A stretch of 64,000 nt of DNA from DYRB01 sp963709645 (GCA_963709645.1 CAVPXP010000037.1:1-64000), one strand, 5' to 3'. Positions 49,554 through 60,076 are shown, counted from the stretch's first letter. Numbers and translations are program-made. The notes: generated by a model not told the origin, from the letters alone.

Positions 49554-50609
49554 TCATGACCGGAGGGCCGGGTGGACAAGTCCTCCGCCGGACACATTGA
49601 CTGCCCCCGCCAGGGGTGGATCGGCACGCCAGTCCGGGCGGGCCAGGCGCAGGACCCAGGGCACCAGGTTTGCAGACAGAGCCAGGGAGGCGCTCCGCGG
49701 AACGGCCCCCGGCATGTTGGTCACCCCGAAATGCACCACCCCATGCACACGGTAGGTCGGGTCCGCGTAGGTGGTCGGGCGGGTGGTCTCGATGCAGCCA
49801 CCCTGGTCCACGGAGATGTCGACGATGACACTGCCAGCGGACATCTCCGCCACCTGGGCCGCCGAGACCAGGCGGGGGGCCCGGGCCCCGGGGACCAGCA
49901 CAGCCCCGATGAGCAGGTCCGCCTCGGTCACGGCGCCGGCCACAGCGTCGGCATAGGGGTAGAGCCCGGTCACGTTCGACCCAACCCGATGCAGCGCGTC
50001 GAGCTTTGCGGGATCGCGGGCGAAGGCCGTGACCCGGGCGCCCAAGGCCGCCGCCGTCGCGATGGCCGCACCCCCGGCGCTGCCGGCGCCCAATACCACC
50101 ACGTGCCCACGCCCGGCCGCCGGCGTCCCGCCCAACAGGAGACCCTTGCCGCCCTGCGGGGCGTGGAGCAGGGTGGTCCCGATCTGTACCGCCAGGCGCC
50201 CGGCGATATCGCTCATGGGCCGCAGGATGGGCAGGACCCGGCCATCCGCCACCGTCTCGAACCCCACCGCCGTCAGGCCGATGGCCAGCAGCCGGTCAGT
50301 GAGGGCGGGTTCGGCCGCCAGATGCAGGAAGGAGAACAGCAGGTGGTCGGGGCGCAGCAGTTCCAACTCCGGTCCCCAGGGCTCCTTGACCTTCACGACC
50401 AACCCAGCGCGCTCGTAAAGGGCCGCGGCGTCCGGTAGGACTTGCACCCCGGCGGCGCTGTAGTCGCCATCGCCAAAGCCGCTGGGCTCGCCCGCCCCCT
50501 GCTCGATCAGGACCTCGTGCCCCGCCCGAACCAAGTCGCCGCAAGCCGCTGGGACAAGGGCGACCCTGGCCTCCAAGGGTTTGATCTCACGAGGAATACC
50601 GATGCGCAT
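49554..50609 (-). CDS. ald: alanine dehydrogenase
   Basis: 351 residues from the ATG at 50609 (MRIGIPREIKPLEARVALVP). It interconverts L-alanine + NAD+ and pyruvate + ammonium. Catalytic residues: Lys in LVVKVKEPWG, His in LFSFLHLAAEP and Asp in VIVDISVDQGGCIETTRP. The nucleotide-binding loop is VVVLGAGSAGGAAIATAAAL. It is divergent from trxB. Confidence 0.93.
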   Translation of the reverse strand: MRIGIPREIKPLEARVALVPAACGDLVRAGHEVLIEQGAGEPSGFGDGDYSAAGVQVLPDAAALYERAGLVVKVKEPWGPELELLRPDHLLFSFLHLAAEPALTDRLLAIGLTAVGFETVADGRVLPILRPMSDIAGRLAVQIGTTLLHAPQGGKGLLLGGTPAAGRGHVVVLGAGSAGGAAIATAAALGARVTAFARDPAKLDALHRVGSNVTGLYPYADAVAGAVTEADLLIGAVLVPGARAPRLVSAAQVAEMSAGSVIVDISVDQGGCIETTRPTTYADPTYRVHGVVHFGVTNMPGAVPRSASLALSANLVPWVLRLARPDWRADPPLAGAVNVSGGGLVHPALRS

Positions 50610-50820
50610 CATCACCGACCTCATTGGAACACTCCGCGGCTATCCGACAGGCGCCGAGAGCCTGGCAGCCTGGGTTTACCGCGACGGGCCCACACCTTAC
50701 CATGCAGCCATTATTGCGCGGCGCGGGCGTAGCCCCGCCTCGGCCGCCGGAAACCTTGCCCCGCCGGCCGCGCACCCGGCGCGGCGCACCTGGCACACCA
50801 CCCTTTTTTCGGAGTACCCC

Positions 50821-51786
50821 ATGAGTGACACCAAGCACTGCCCCCTGCTCATCCTGGGCTCGGGCCCGGCGGGCTATGCCGCGGCCGTCTACGCCGCCCG
50901 CGCCAATCTGAAACCGGTCATCGTCACCGGGCTGGAGCAGGGCGGGCAGTTGATGACCACCACCGATGTGGACAACTGGCCCGGCGACCCGGACGGTGTG
51001 CAGGGCCCAGACCTCATGGACCGCATGCGGCGCCACGCCGAGCGCTTCGAGACCGAGGTCATCTTCGACCACGTTAATGAAGTAGACCTGAGTGCGCGGC
51101 CCTTCCGACTCACCGGGGATGCCGCCGTTTATACCTGTGACGCCCTCGTAATCGCCACGGGTGCCAGCGCCCGCTACCTCGGCCTGCCGTCGGAGACCGA
51201 GTTCAAAGGTCGCGGGGTCTCCGCCTGCGCCACCTGCGACGGCTTCTTCTACCGCAACCGCAGGGTCGCCGTCATCGGCGGCGGCAACACCGCCGTGGAG
51301 GAGGCCCTGTACCTGGCCAACATCGCCGAGCACGTGACCCTGGTCCACCGCCGTGACGCCCTGCGCTCCGAGAAGATCCTGCAACAGCACCTGTTCGACA
51401 AGGCCAAGGCCGGCAAGATCACCATCGAGTGGTTCCACACGCTCGACGAGGTCCTGGGAGACGCCTCCGGCGTGACGGGTATCCGCGTGAAAGACGTGCG
51501 CGACGGGGCCACAAAGGACATCGAAGTCCACGGTGTCTTCATCGCCATCGGCCACCAACCCAACACCACCATCTTCGAGGGGCAGCTTGAGATGGCCGGG
51601 GGCTACATCAAGGTCCAGAGCGGCACCGACGGCAACGCCACCGCCACATCGGTCCCTGGAGTCTTCGCCGCCGGGGACGTGATGGACCACGTCTACCGCC
51701 AGGCGATCACCTCCGCCGGAACCGGCTGCATGGCCGCGCTGGATGCGGAGAAATACCTGGACGCCTTGGCCGCCGAGGGTAAGTAG
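50821..51786 (+). CDS. trxB: thioredoxin reductase
   Basis: 321 residues. Low-molecular-weight FAD/NADPH enzyme that reduces thioredoxin. FAD motif ILGSGPAGYAAAVYAARANL, redox-active CATC in VSACATCDGFFYRN, NADPH motif VAVIGGGNTAVEEALYLANI and the C-terminal FAAGDVMDHVYRQAITSAGT are all present. The start ATG at 50821 follows GGAG. glcE starts 34 bases downstream on the same strand. Confidence 0.95.
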   Translation: MSDTKHCPLLILGSGPAGYAAAVYAARANLKPVIVTGLEQGGQLMTTTDVDNWPGDPDGVQGPDLMDRMRRHAERFETEVIFDHVNEVDLSARPFRLTGDAAVYTCDALVIATGASARYLGLPSETEFKGRGVSACATCDGFFYRNRRVAVIGGGNTAVEEALYLANIAEHVTLVHRRDALRSEKILQQHLFDKAKAGKITIEWFHTLDEVLGDASGVTGIRVKDVRDGATKDIEVHGVFIAIGHQPNTTIFEGQLEMAGGYIKVQSGTDGNATATSVPGVFAAGDVMDHVYRQAITSAGTGCMAALDAEKYLDALAAEGK

Positions 51787-51820
51787 GACCAGTCCCCACA
51801 GCCACAAGGCAGTCATCGAC

Positions 51821-52897
51821 GTGGACCAAGACCAGACCCAAGGCCTGCAAGAACACCTGCGCGCGGCCGCTGCCGCCGGGACTCCGCTGAACCTGCTTGG
51901 GGGAGGATCAAAGGCGTACCTCGGCCGATCCGCCACCGGCGATCCCCTGCACATCGGCAATCACCAAGGGATCGTCAACTACCAGCCCAAGGAGCTGGTG
52001 GTCACCGCCCGTGCGGGGACGCTCTTGGACGACATCGAGGCGGAGCTGGCCGAGCACGAGCAGGAACTGCCCTTCGAGCCCCCTCGGCTGGGGCTTGGGG
52101 CCACCCTGGGCGGGACCGTCGCCTGCGGCCTCTCGGGCCCCGCGCGGCCCTATGCCGGCTCGGCGCGCGACTTCGTCCTCGGCACCCGGGTCCTGACCGG
52201 ACGGGCGGAGGTCTTGCGCTTCGGCGGCGAGGTGATGAAGAACGTCGCGGGCTATGACATCTCCCGCCTTATGACTGGGGCCATGGGGACCCTGGGGCTG
52301 CTGCTCGACATCAGCCTCAAGGTCCTGCCCAGACCGGCGACCCAGAGGAGCCGTGCCCTGGAGATGAGCCAGGCCGAGGCCATCGCCACCATGAACGCCT
52401 GGGCCGGGCAACCCCTGCCCATCACCGCGACCTGCTGGGAGCGCGGACACCTTCTGGTTCGCCTGTCCGGCGCCGAGTCCTCCGTGGCCGAGGCGAGCGC
52501 CAAGATCGGCGGCGAGGCGCTAACGGACGCGGCCAGTTTCTGGCGCGACCAAATCCGCGAACAGGGCCATCCCCTGTTCGCCGGTGAGGCACCCTTGTGG
52601 CGCCTGTCCGTGCCACCCGCCACACCGCCCCTGAGCCTGCCGGGTCTCGGCCCAGAGGCGATGCTCATCGAGTGGGGCGGGGCCCAGCGCTGGGTCCACG
52701 CCAATCTCGACCCGACCAAGGTCCGCGATGCGGTCGCGGCAATCGGCGGCCACGCAACCCTCTTTCGCGGTGGAACCCGCAGCGGGGCCGTCTTCCACCC
52801 CTTGCCGCCGGCCCTGATGCGCATCCACCGCAACCTCAAGCGCGCCTTCGACCCGCAGGGGCTCCTCAACCCCGGGCGCCTCTACCCCGAACTCTGA
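51821..52897 (+). CDS. glcE: glycolate oxidase FAD-binding subunit GlcE
   Basis: 358 residues from a GTG at 51821 (VDQDQTQGLQEHLRAAAAAG). FAD-binding part: LNLLGGGSKAYLGR, ELVVTARAGTLLDDIEAELA and LGLGATLGGTVACGLSGPAR. The C-terminal end LKRAFDPQGLLNPGRLYPEL is the family hallmark. With GlcD and GlcF it oxidises glycolate to glyoxylate. glcF begins 11 bases downstream; glcD is not next to it. Confidence 0.93.
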   Translation: MDQDQTQGLQEHLRAAAAAGTPLNLLGGGSKAYLGRSATGDPLHIGNHQGIVNYQPKELVVTARAGTLLDDIEAELAEHEQELPFEPPRLGLGATLGGTVACGLSGPARPYAGSARDFVLGTRVLTGRAEVLRFGGEVMKNVAGYDISRLMTGAMGTLGLLLDISLKVLPRPATQRSRALEMSQAEAIATMNAWAGQPLPITATCWERGHLLVRLSGAESSVAEASAKIGGEALTDAASFWRDQIREQGHPLFAGEAPLWRLSVPPATPPLSLPGLGPEAMLIEWGGAQRWVHANLDPTKVRDAVAAIGGHATLFRGGTRSGAVFHPLPPALMRIHRNLKRAFDPQGLLNPGRLYPEL

Positions 52898-52907
52898 GCG
52901 CCACGCG

Positions 52908-54166
52908 ATGCAGACCGCCATTCAGGACGAGATCCTCGGCACCGCGGAGGGCCAGGAGGCCGATGCCATCCTGCGCGCCTGTGTCCACTGTGGCTTCTGT
53001 ACCGCCACCTGCCCCACCTACCAACTGCTCGGCGACGAGCTGGACGGGCCGCGCGGGCGCATCTACCAGATCAAGCAGGTTCTCGAGGGCCACAAGCCCA
53101 CGCGGATTACCCAGGTGCACCTGGACCGCTGCCTCAGCTGCCGTGCCTGCGAGACCACCTGCCCCTCCGGGGTGCGCTATGCCCGCCTGGCGGACATCGG
53201 CCGCGCCCTGGTCGAACGCCAGGTTAAGCGCCCCCTGTCGCGAGCGGCTGATCCGCCGCCTGCTTATCGCCATCGTCCCACACCCGCGGCGCATCGGCCC
53301 CGCTGCTCTGGCTCGGCCGGATCTTCCGTCCCCTGCTCCCGGCCGGGATCAAGGCCAAGGTCCCCGCGCGGCGCAGCCCGGGGCACGGCCCAAACCGGCC
53401 GGGGAGCGCAGGGTCATCGCCCTGGCCGGCTGCGTCCAATCGTCCGCCACCCCGCTCACCAACGCCGCCCTGGCCCGGGTCCTGGGACGGCTGGGAATCG
53501 ACCTGGTCGAGCCGAAGGCCGCCGGCTGCTGCGGCGCCGTTGCCTATCACCTCAATGACCAGGCCGGTGGGCTCGCCGCCATGCGCCGGAATATCGACGT
53601 CTGGTGGCCGCTGGTCGAAGCCGGGGCGGAGGCCATCCTGGTCAGCGCCAGCGGCTGCGGGGCCTTGGTCAAGGACTACGGCCACCTGCTTGCCCAAGAC
53701 CCAGACTATGCGGAGAAGGCGGCCCGGGTCGCCGCCCTGGCGCGCGACCCGGTTGAGCTGCTGGCCGCGGAAGACCTGGAACCGCTGGGCCGGCCTGGCG
53801 GCGGTCGCCGGGTCGCCTTCCACCCGCCCTGCACTCTGCAGCACGGCGCAGAGGCTCAAGGGGGCAGTGGAGGGGCTGCTGGCCCGGCTCGGCTTCGAGC
53901 TGACCCAGGTCGCCGACGCCCACCTGTGCTGCGGCTCCGCGGGAACCTATTCGCTGCTCCAACCGGAGCTGGCGCTGCGGCTGCGGGACAACAAGCTCGC
54001 GGCCCTCAAGGCAGGGGCCCCGGAGGTGATCGCCACCGCCAACATCGGCTGCCAGCTCCACCTGGAGGCAGGCGCCGGCCAGCCGGTGCTGCACTGGCTG
54101 GAGCTGATCGATCCCGGCGTCGGGCAGAAAATACCAGGCACCGACGTCCCCCTAGTCGGCGCCTAG
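52908..54166 (+). CDS. glcF: glycolate oxidase Fe-S subunit GlcF, frameshifted
   Basis: Two [4Fe-4S] motifs are in CVHCGFCTATCPTYQ and CLSCRACETTCPSGV. After a shift near 53235 and another near 53385 the CCG domains follow: ALAGCVQSSATPLTN with AAGCCGAVAYH, and, after a third shift near 53845, LCCGSAGTYSLLQPEL and ATANIGCQLHLEAG to the stop at 54166. Corrected length is about 418 residues, normal for GlcF. It passes electrons from the flavin subunits to quinone at the membrane. Confidence 0.88.
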
Positions 54167-54168
54167 GG

Positions 54169-54325
54169 GCCTGTCAGACTTAGGGGGATCGTAGCGAGGG
54201 AGTGGGAGAGCGAGACCATTTTGTTCCGGCTTTGAGGCGCATAGTGGGCTCTATGTAAGGAAAAGCGGGGGTAAAATGGGCCGCTCTCCCGCTTCCACAG
54301 TAGCTTCATCCCGAGTCCGACAGGC
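54169..54325. mobile_element. MITE-like element of about 157 bp
   Basis: GCCTGTCAGACT at 54169-54180 and AGTCCGACAGGC at 54314-54325 are 12-bp inverted ends with one mismatch. The interior has no frame of note. It starts 2 bases after the glcF stop. I see no clear target duplication. The remaining bases to 54491 hold nothing recognised. Confidence 0.45.
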
Positions 54326-54491
54326 TCCTGGCCAGACGCCTCACTCTCCGGAGAAACGGCAGCCGATTAGCCGTCAGCGTTCAGGCCCTGCGTGCAGCAA
54401 CCCGGTTAATCGGCTGGCCGCGGACCAGCGACTGCCAATTCATCCGATATGCAGGCGGACCCAGGTGAACCCGCAGCCGGCCGTCAGGTCC

Positions 54492-54890
54492 CTACTGGCA
54501 GCCCATCGCCCCCTTCATCTCCTTCATGCGACCGGCCTGTACGCCAGTGGCCAGACCCTTGGCCTTGTCCTTGTCGCCCGCATAGAGCGCCGGGATGATC
54601 TCGGTCTCGCGGGTCGCCTTGAAGGCCTCCCAGGCTGGCGCGAAGGCGTTCACTTTGGCGACGTCCGGGCCAGAGGCCATGGCAGCCAGATCCTTGTCGA
54701 GCTTGTCGCTGGCGGCGTGGACCTTGGCCTTGAGGGCATCCAGCTTGGCGGGATCGGACTCGCCAAGCATGGCGACCAGCTGGGTACGGGCCTCGCCCAG
54801 GTTGGCACAGGCGTCCGCCGGTGTCGCGGCGGATGCGGTACCGGCAGAGGACAGGATCACGGCGGCAAGCAGCGTCAGGGAGCGATTCAT
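54492..54890 (-). CDS. small secreted four-helix protein
   Basis: 132 residues with a signal peptide (LTLLAAVILSSAGTASAA). The mature part is helical: ACANLGEARTQLVAMLGESD, KVHAASDKLDKDLAAMASGP, and WEAFKATRETEIIPALYAGD followed by KDKAKGLATGVQAGRMKEMK. The last segment resembles the periplasmic four-helix sensor (4HB_MCP) repeat, but there is no membrane or signalling domain. Cysteines at each end could pair. No CXXCH is present, so it is not a cytochrome c'. Function unknown; it may bind a ligand for another sensor. Confidence 0.65.
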   Translation of the reverse strand: MNRSLTLLAAVILSSAGTASAATPADACANLGEARTQLVAMLGESDPAKLDALKAKVHAASDKLDKDLAAMASGPDVAKVNAFAPAWEAFKATRETEIIPALYAGDKDKAKGLATGVQAGRMKEMKGAMGCQ

Positions 54891-55109
54891 CGGGCGTTCT
54901 CCTTGGGTCGAACGGGGTGGAGTCAGGCTGGCGGAGTCCAATGGCGGACGCGTCACGGGTTTGCCCTTGGAGATAGCGATTAATCCCACTCCAGGGCGCG
55001 GGGATCATTCCCCGATCAGCCCCCCACCTCCTCAACCTGAATCAAGCCCCGCGCCGGCCTCCACCCGACTTCCGTAGGAACCCAGCAAGGCATTCCGGCC
55101 TCCATGAAA
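54891..55109. other. intergenic, nothing recognised
   Basis: About 220 bases between the four-helix protein and the tRNA terminator. It should hold the promoter of the minus-strand gene. Confidence 0.35.
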
Positions 55110-55139
55110 CAAAAAAGCCGCTCGAAAGCGGCGGTTTTT
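55110..55139 (-). terminator. Rho-independent terminator of tRNA-Met
   Basis: GCCGCT, loop CGAA or TTCG, AGCGGC, with runs of A on one side and T on the other, so it can work in both directions. On the minus strand it ends in TTTTTT about 11 bases after the tRNA. Confidence 0.85.
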
Positions 55140-55150
55140 ACTGCTGGTTT

Positions 55151-55227
55151 TGGTGGCTACGCCAGGATTTGAACCGGGGACATCAGCATTATGAGTGCTG
55201 CGCTCTAACCAACTGAGCTACGTAGCC
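55151..55227 (-). tRNA. tRNA-Met (anticodon CAT, elongator type)
   Basis: 77 bases with encoded CCA. Acceptor stem GGCTACG pairs with CGTAGCC, the D arm reads GCTCAGTTGGTTAGAGC, the anticodon loop is CTCATAA and the T arm contains GGTTCAAATCC. The GGCTACG...CTCATAA layout is that of elongator tRNA-Met. Confidence 0.95.
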
Positions 55228-55375
55228 AGGACATCAGGCCGCTCAGTTTAAGGACGCTACGGCGCAGCGTCAAGGCACGGAATTCGCGTGTTGAGCCAGG
55301 CTGGCCTCTGCCGAGACGGAATCCGGCGGCATCGAGTTTCCAGCGCAAGGGTTAACGACGACCGGCGAGACCCGA

Positions 55376-57441
55376 CTACTCCGCAGAAAGCGATGCTCCG
55401 ATTGGTGCGTCCTTACAGGGGCCGCCGGCCGAGGCGCTGTCCGTAGCGGCGACCACCAACTGATTACGCCCCTTCGCTTTGGCTTGATACAGCGCGGCAT
55501 CCGCCCGGCTCAGGAGGACGCTTGCGTCGGTCTCCGCGGACGCCGCCGCCACGCCGACCGAGACCGTGACCCCAGGCAATTCGCCTTCGCGGTAGTGGAT
55601 CGGCATGACCATGATGGTTTCCCGAATGTGTTCGAGCCGTGCACGCGCATCCTCCAGGCTGGCGTCGGGAAGGACGACAGTCAGCTCCTCGCCGCCATAG
55701 CGGCAGGCGAGGTCGCCGTGCGCAGAGAGCATCGCAGCAGCTCGCCCACCGCCCGGAGGACGTTATCGCCCGCCTCGTGCCCGTGGAGGTCGTTGTAGCG
55801 CTTGAAGTGGTCCAGATCGAGCATCGCGACGACCAGCGGCTCGCCCGGTGCGTCGGCAGCGAGCCATCTCCCGGGGCAGGGTCTCGTCGAGGTAGCGACG
55901 GTTATACAGGCCGGTGAGGGGATCGCGAATGGCCTGTTCGCGCAGGGCCTCCTGCAGCTTGACGCGCTCGGTGATGTCCTGATTCGTGCCGGACAGTCCG
56001 ACCAGCCGGCCCTGGGCATCCTGTTGCGGCGAACAGATGCTAACGATGGTGTGCTCCTGCGCCGTCGGGACGAAGGATGCGCATCTCCAGTCGGTAGGAC
56101 TGACCCCGCTCCTGCGCCGCAGTTACCGCCTCGTCACACCGCGGCAAGTCGTCCGGGTGGATGAACCTGCGCTGCGCGCAGCGGTCCGGTGCGCCCTGCT
56201 CCGGGTCCAATCCCCAGATCCGGAACATCCCTTCCGACCAGACCGTCTGCCCGGTATCCGGGTCGGAGGTCCAACTACCGAGTTGGGCGGTCCGCTGTGC
56301 CCATAGCAACTCGCTTTCACGCTCCGCGAGTTGTTCGTTCACCCGGGCGGCCTCCGCCAAGGCGTCGGCGACGCGCATGTGGTTGACGCATCCGGACGCC
56401 GACGAGCAAGGCCAAGAGCAGACTGCCAGCGCCCCCGCCAGCGGCAATCAGGGCGGCTTTATCCGACCGCCTCCTGGACCTCAAACTCGGGATTGGCCGT
56501 CACCACCAGTGTCCATTGATGGCCGCCGAAGCCCAGTTGGCGCACTGCCCGCAGGGCCGAGTCCCGTTCGACCGGCGAAGCGACCGGAGCCAATGCGAAC
56601 AGCAGCGTCGTCGGGCGTCGGGACGTCGCCGTCGTAGACTTCTACCTGGAGCGCCGAGTTCAGTTGCCCGAAATCGATGGTCCCCAGCACATCCTGCATC
56701 AGGTCGTGCGTGCGCAGGGCCGAGATACGCCCAGCCCACCAGATTCACGCGACGGTCCGTCCCAGATGTCATGGGGCGCGTCGGCGCGATAGAACGGCAG
56801 GAACAAGAGAACGCCCAGGCTGGACGTCGGTGGCGCCTTCCTGCTGCAGTTGTCACCCTACCCGACAGGGTTTCCAAACCCTGATCCCGTGCCCGTTCGG
56901 CCGCCGCCCAACGCACCGGGTCCGGGGCCATGTCGTAGCCGAAGGCACGCAGGTTACGGCCGGCGAAGGGCTCAACGTACACGACCGCCGTATAGAACCC
57001 CCGTTCACCCCCGGGCCGAATGTCATAGTCAGGGAAACCCTCCCGTCGGACGGCGGCAACATGCTCGGCCTTCTGGGCCGCCGGTACGAACGCAGAGAAT
57101 CCGACCCCCTGGATGCCGGGGTAGCCCAGCTCCAGCTGCGATGCCGCAACGTAGCGACTGAACTCCTGGCGGCTGACGGTGACCGACGCATCGAACAACC
57201 CGACGACCCCGCGCAGCACTTGAACATAACCGGTGAGGCGGGCAGCGGTGCCATAAGCGACCTTACTCACCCAGAAGTGGAACTCATCGTCCAACACCTG
57301 ATCGGCGTCGTAACGAGCGGTTTGCCAAAGCCCATAGGTCATACCCAAACCCAGGGCCAGAACAAGCCCTGTGGACATGAGCAGTTTCATCCGACTCGCC
57401 GCGGCGGAGCAACCAGGCAGAACCGGGGATCGCGTCTTCAT
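55376..57441 (-). CDS. CHASE-PAS-GGDEF diguanylate cyclase, frameshifted
   Basis: ATG at 57441, first membrane span LLMSTGLVLALGLGMTYGLW, then a periplasmic CHASE domain (HFWVSKVAYGTAARLTGYVQ, FVPAAQKAEHVAAVRREGFP, GRNLRAFGYDMAPDPVRW). After shifts near 56840, 56690 and 56430 comes a PAS domain (LLWAQRTAQLGSWTSDPDTG, RRFIHPDDLPRCDEAVTAAQ). After more shifts near 56070 and 55870 comes the GGDEF domain: RDPLTGLYNRRYLDETL, MLDLDHFKRYNDLHGHEAGD and ACRYGGEELTVVLPDAS. GGEEL is an active-site variant that still makes c-di-GMP. An inhibitory RxxD is not obvious. CHASE senses small ligands, often cytokinin-like or unknown. Confidence 0.8.
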
Positions 57442-57556
57442 GACCTGGGATATTACTCCCGGCGGCGGCCATCCGGGCTGGATTGCGCCGACTCTGCGCC
57501 GGGCCGCCTGTTCTCGGCGCAACAGTTCGAACCGGTGCACGTCCACGGCTAGCCGG

Positions 57557-58650
57557 CTACCGCATTGACGGGAGCAGCGTCTGTATGAGGTCCACCGCCT
57601 CGGCCACCCCGGCAGGCTCCGTGGGTACTGGTGGCCCGGGGCCGCGAGGACCTCCGTCAGAGGTCCGGCAACACGTCCGGCCATCAGGTCGTCCAAGCCA
57701 ATCTCGCGCACCGGTGCCCTGGCAGCAAGCCAGCGGGTCAGGTACGGCTCCTCGGGCCAGTCGTTGCGCGAGACGAAGAGCACTGGTATGCCGTTGCAGG
57801 CAGCTTCGACGAAGGTCCCGTACCCGGGCTTGGCGATCATTGCATCGCACGCACCCAGGACATCCGGCACCCTCAACCCGTGGGCCGCGAGGGAGGTCGC
57901 GTCCGGCCGGTCACCTCCGGGCAAGTCCGGGACCAACCAGTGCAGGGTGCGGGAGAGCGGCCAGGTCCGCAGCGGATCGAGGCCGGCAAAGCCGCCAAAT
58001 TGCACCAAGACCAGGGGGCAACCTTCCACCACTCCAAAACGGCGGCGCAACGCAGCCCTATCGCAAGGGAAAAGGCGCGCGATGGGTCCTACGTCGCAGG
58101 CCCTGGGGAGCCAGGTCATAGGCATGGAGGGGGCGGGGCGGATGAACAGGTCTCCGGCCCCGTAGGCCTGCCGCAAGGCATCGCCCACGGCGGTTGGGAC
58201 CCGGTACCCAACCGGGGACTCGATCAGGACGTCGTTCCAGTTCAGCGAGCTCAAGCTGACCGCCGGGATCCCGAGGGACCGCGCCGCCGCCAAGGGTACC
58301 CAGGGGACATTGCCCAGGACCAGATCGGGCGGGTCCGCCGCCAGAATTTCCCGCTGCCGGGTCAGGTGCAGTTCCTCGTCCGCGACAAACTGCTCATAGG
58401 CTGCGAGACTTTCGTCCCAACGGGTCACCAGCGGGCCAGTCATGCGCAGGCCAGGGTCCGCCGCCTCGCGGAGGTGCCGAAGCCCTGCGGGGAGGCGTGA
58501 CCGGACGAACCCCGGTTCCAAGTCCGCCTGCAGGGTCAGACGCAGCCGCGGCAGGCGCGCGGCCAGCTCCGCCACCACGGGCGCGACCTGAGCGAGGTGA
58601 CCGTAACCGTGGGCAGTGAGGCTGACAAAGATGTGCGGCGTCGACGCCAT
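57557..58650 (-). CDS. glycosyltransferase-like protein (GT-B, MurG/UGT type), one frameshift
   Basis: About 364 residues. N-terminal VSLTAHGYGHLAQVAPVVAE has the Gly-rich loop of MurG/UGT folds. The C-terminal half has FPCDRAALRRRFGVVEGCPL, the sugar-nucleotide motif DAMIAKPGYGTFVEAACNGI and VLFVSRNDWPEEPYLTRWLA. A shift near 57620 leads to GVAEAVDLIQTLLPSMR and the stop at 57557. Some family members are annotated as L-arabinokinase N-domain-like. The donor and acceptor cannot be told. Without the shift it would falsely fuse with the CHASE protein downstream. Confidence 0.75.
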
Positions 58651-58683
58651 CTACGGTCGGGCGTCCGGCGCCCAGCGTAGGCC

Positions 58684-59889
58684 TCAGACCTCGCCGCGGT
58701 TGTAGTCGGGCTGGGCCGTGATCTTGTGGATGCTGAGATCCGCGCCCAGGTACTCGTCTTCCTGGGACATGCGCAGACCCATGGTGACCTTGATGATGCC
58801 GTAGATGGCCAGACCGCCGCCGAAGGCGATGACCACGCCGCCCAGGGTCCCTGCAATCTGGGCACCGAGGGAGACACCCCCAACCCCGCCAAGGGCCGTG
58901 GCACCGAAGATCCCCGCCGCGACACCACCCCAAAGGCCGCACAGCCCGTGCAGCGGCCAGACACCCAGCACGTCGTCGATCTTCCAGCGGTTTTGGGTCA
59001 GCGTGAAGGCCCAGACGAACAGGGACCCGGCCACGGCGCCCACAACCAGGGCACCTACGGGGTGCATGAGATCCGAGCCCGCGCAGACCGCCACCAATCC
59101 GGCCAACGGACCATTGTGCAGAAAGCCCGGGTCGTTCTTGCCGACGATCAGGGCCGCCAGGATGCCGCCGACCATGGCCATCAGGGAGTTGACGGCCACC
59201 AGCCCGCTCACCGCATCCACGGTCTGGGCCGACATGACGTTGAACCCGAACCAACCCACGGTCAGCGTCCAGGCGCCCAGGGACAGGAAGGGGATGGACG
59301 AGGGCGGGTGGGCCGTCATGGCCCCGTCGGCGCGGTAGCGCCCGTGGCGCGGGCCGAGCAACAGGACGGCGGAAAGCCCGATCCAGCCGCCCACAGCGTG
59401 GACCACTACGGAGCCGGCGAAATCGTGGAACTTGGCCCCAAAGGCCCCTTCGACCCAGTCTTGGACTCCGAAGTTACCGTTCCAGGCGATGCCCTCGAAA
59501 AAGGGGTAGAGGAGCCCGACGATCACGGCAGAGGCCAACAACTGAGGGTAGAACCTGGCCCGCTCTGCGATGCCTCCCGAGACGATGGCCGGGATGGCCG
59601 CGGCGAATGTCAGCAGAAAGAAGAACTTGACCAGATCGTAGCCGTTGCGCTCCGCCAGGGTCCCGGCGGCGGAGAAAAAGTCCACCCCATAGGCCACGGC
59701 GTAACCGACGAAAAAGTAGGCGATGGTCGAGACCGCGAAGTCGCTCATGATCTTGGCCAGGGCGTTGACCTGATTCTTGGCCCGGACCGTACCGACCTCC
59801 AGGAAGGCAAAGCCGGCGTGCATGGCAAGCACCATGACAGCCCCGATCAGGATGAAGAGTACGTCGGTACCCGCATGCAGTTGTTCCAT
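58684..59889 (-). CDS. amt: ammonium transporter
   Basis: 401 residues from the ATG at 59889 (MEQLHAGTDVLFILIGAVMV), about 11 membrane spans. Family marks: MHAGFAFLEVGTVRAKNQVN, GGIAERARFYPQLLASAVIV, FHDFAGSVVVHAVGGWIGLS (twin-His region) and HGLCGLWGGVAAGIFGATAL. It takes up ammonium across the inner membrane. A glnK gene, the usual partner, is not adjacent. Confidence 0.93.
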   Translation of the reverse strand: MEQLHAGTDVLFILIGAVMVLAMHAGFAFLEVGTVRAKNQVNALAKIMSDFAVSTIAYFFVGYAVAYGVDFFSAAGTLAERNGYDLVKFFFLLTFAAAIPAIVSGGIAERARFYPQLLASAVIVGLLYPFFEGIAWNGNFGVQDWVEGAFGAKFHDFAGSVVVHAVGGWIGLSAVLLLGPRHGRYRADGAMTAHPPSSIPFLSLGAWTLTVGWFGFNVMSAQTVDAVSGLVAVNSLMAMVGGILAALIVGKNDPGFLHNGPLAGLVAVCAGSDLMHPVGALVVGAVAGSLFVWAFTLTQNRWKIDDVLGVWPLHGLCGLWGGVAAGIFGATALGGVGGVSLGAQIAGTLGGVVIAFGGGLAIYGIIKVTMGLRMSQEDEYLGADLSIHKITAQPDYNRGEV

Positions 59890-60076
59890 AGCGACCTCGT
59901 GTTGACCCAATGCGTGCGCGAGCCCTGCAAACCTTGTGCCTTACGATGTCATCATGGCGGTTTGCGACGCCTTTCGGCGGGGCGAGATGGGTAAGGACGA
60001 GGTGCGGAGCCACTGAGCGCGCCATCTGGGTGCGACCAGCCACAAGCACGCACCAGCATGGGGCGGCGCTATGGGG

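Noticed and set aside
54492..54890. Cytochrome c' as identity of the small helical secreted protein
   Set aside because: No CXXCH motif at the C-terminus.
56500..58650. 716-codon frame that seems to fuse a glycosyltransferase to a CHASE sensor
   Set aside because: The join at 57450-57620 is meaningless sequence; the proper glycosyltransferase C-terminus ends at 57557 in another frame and the sensor has its own ATG at 57441.
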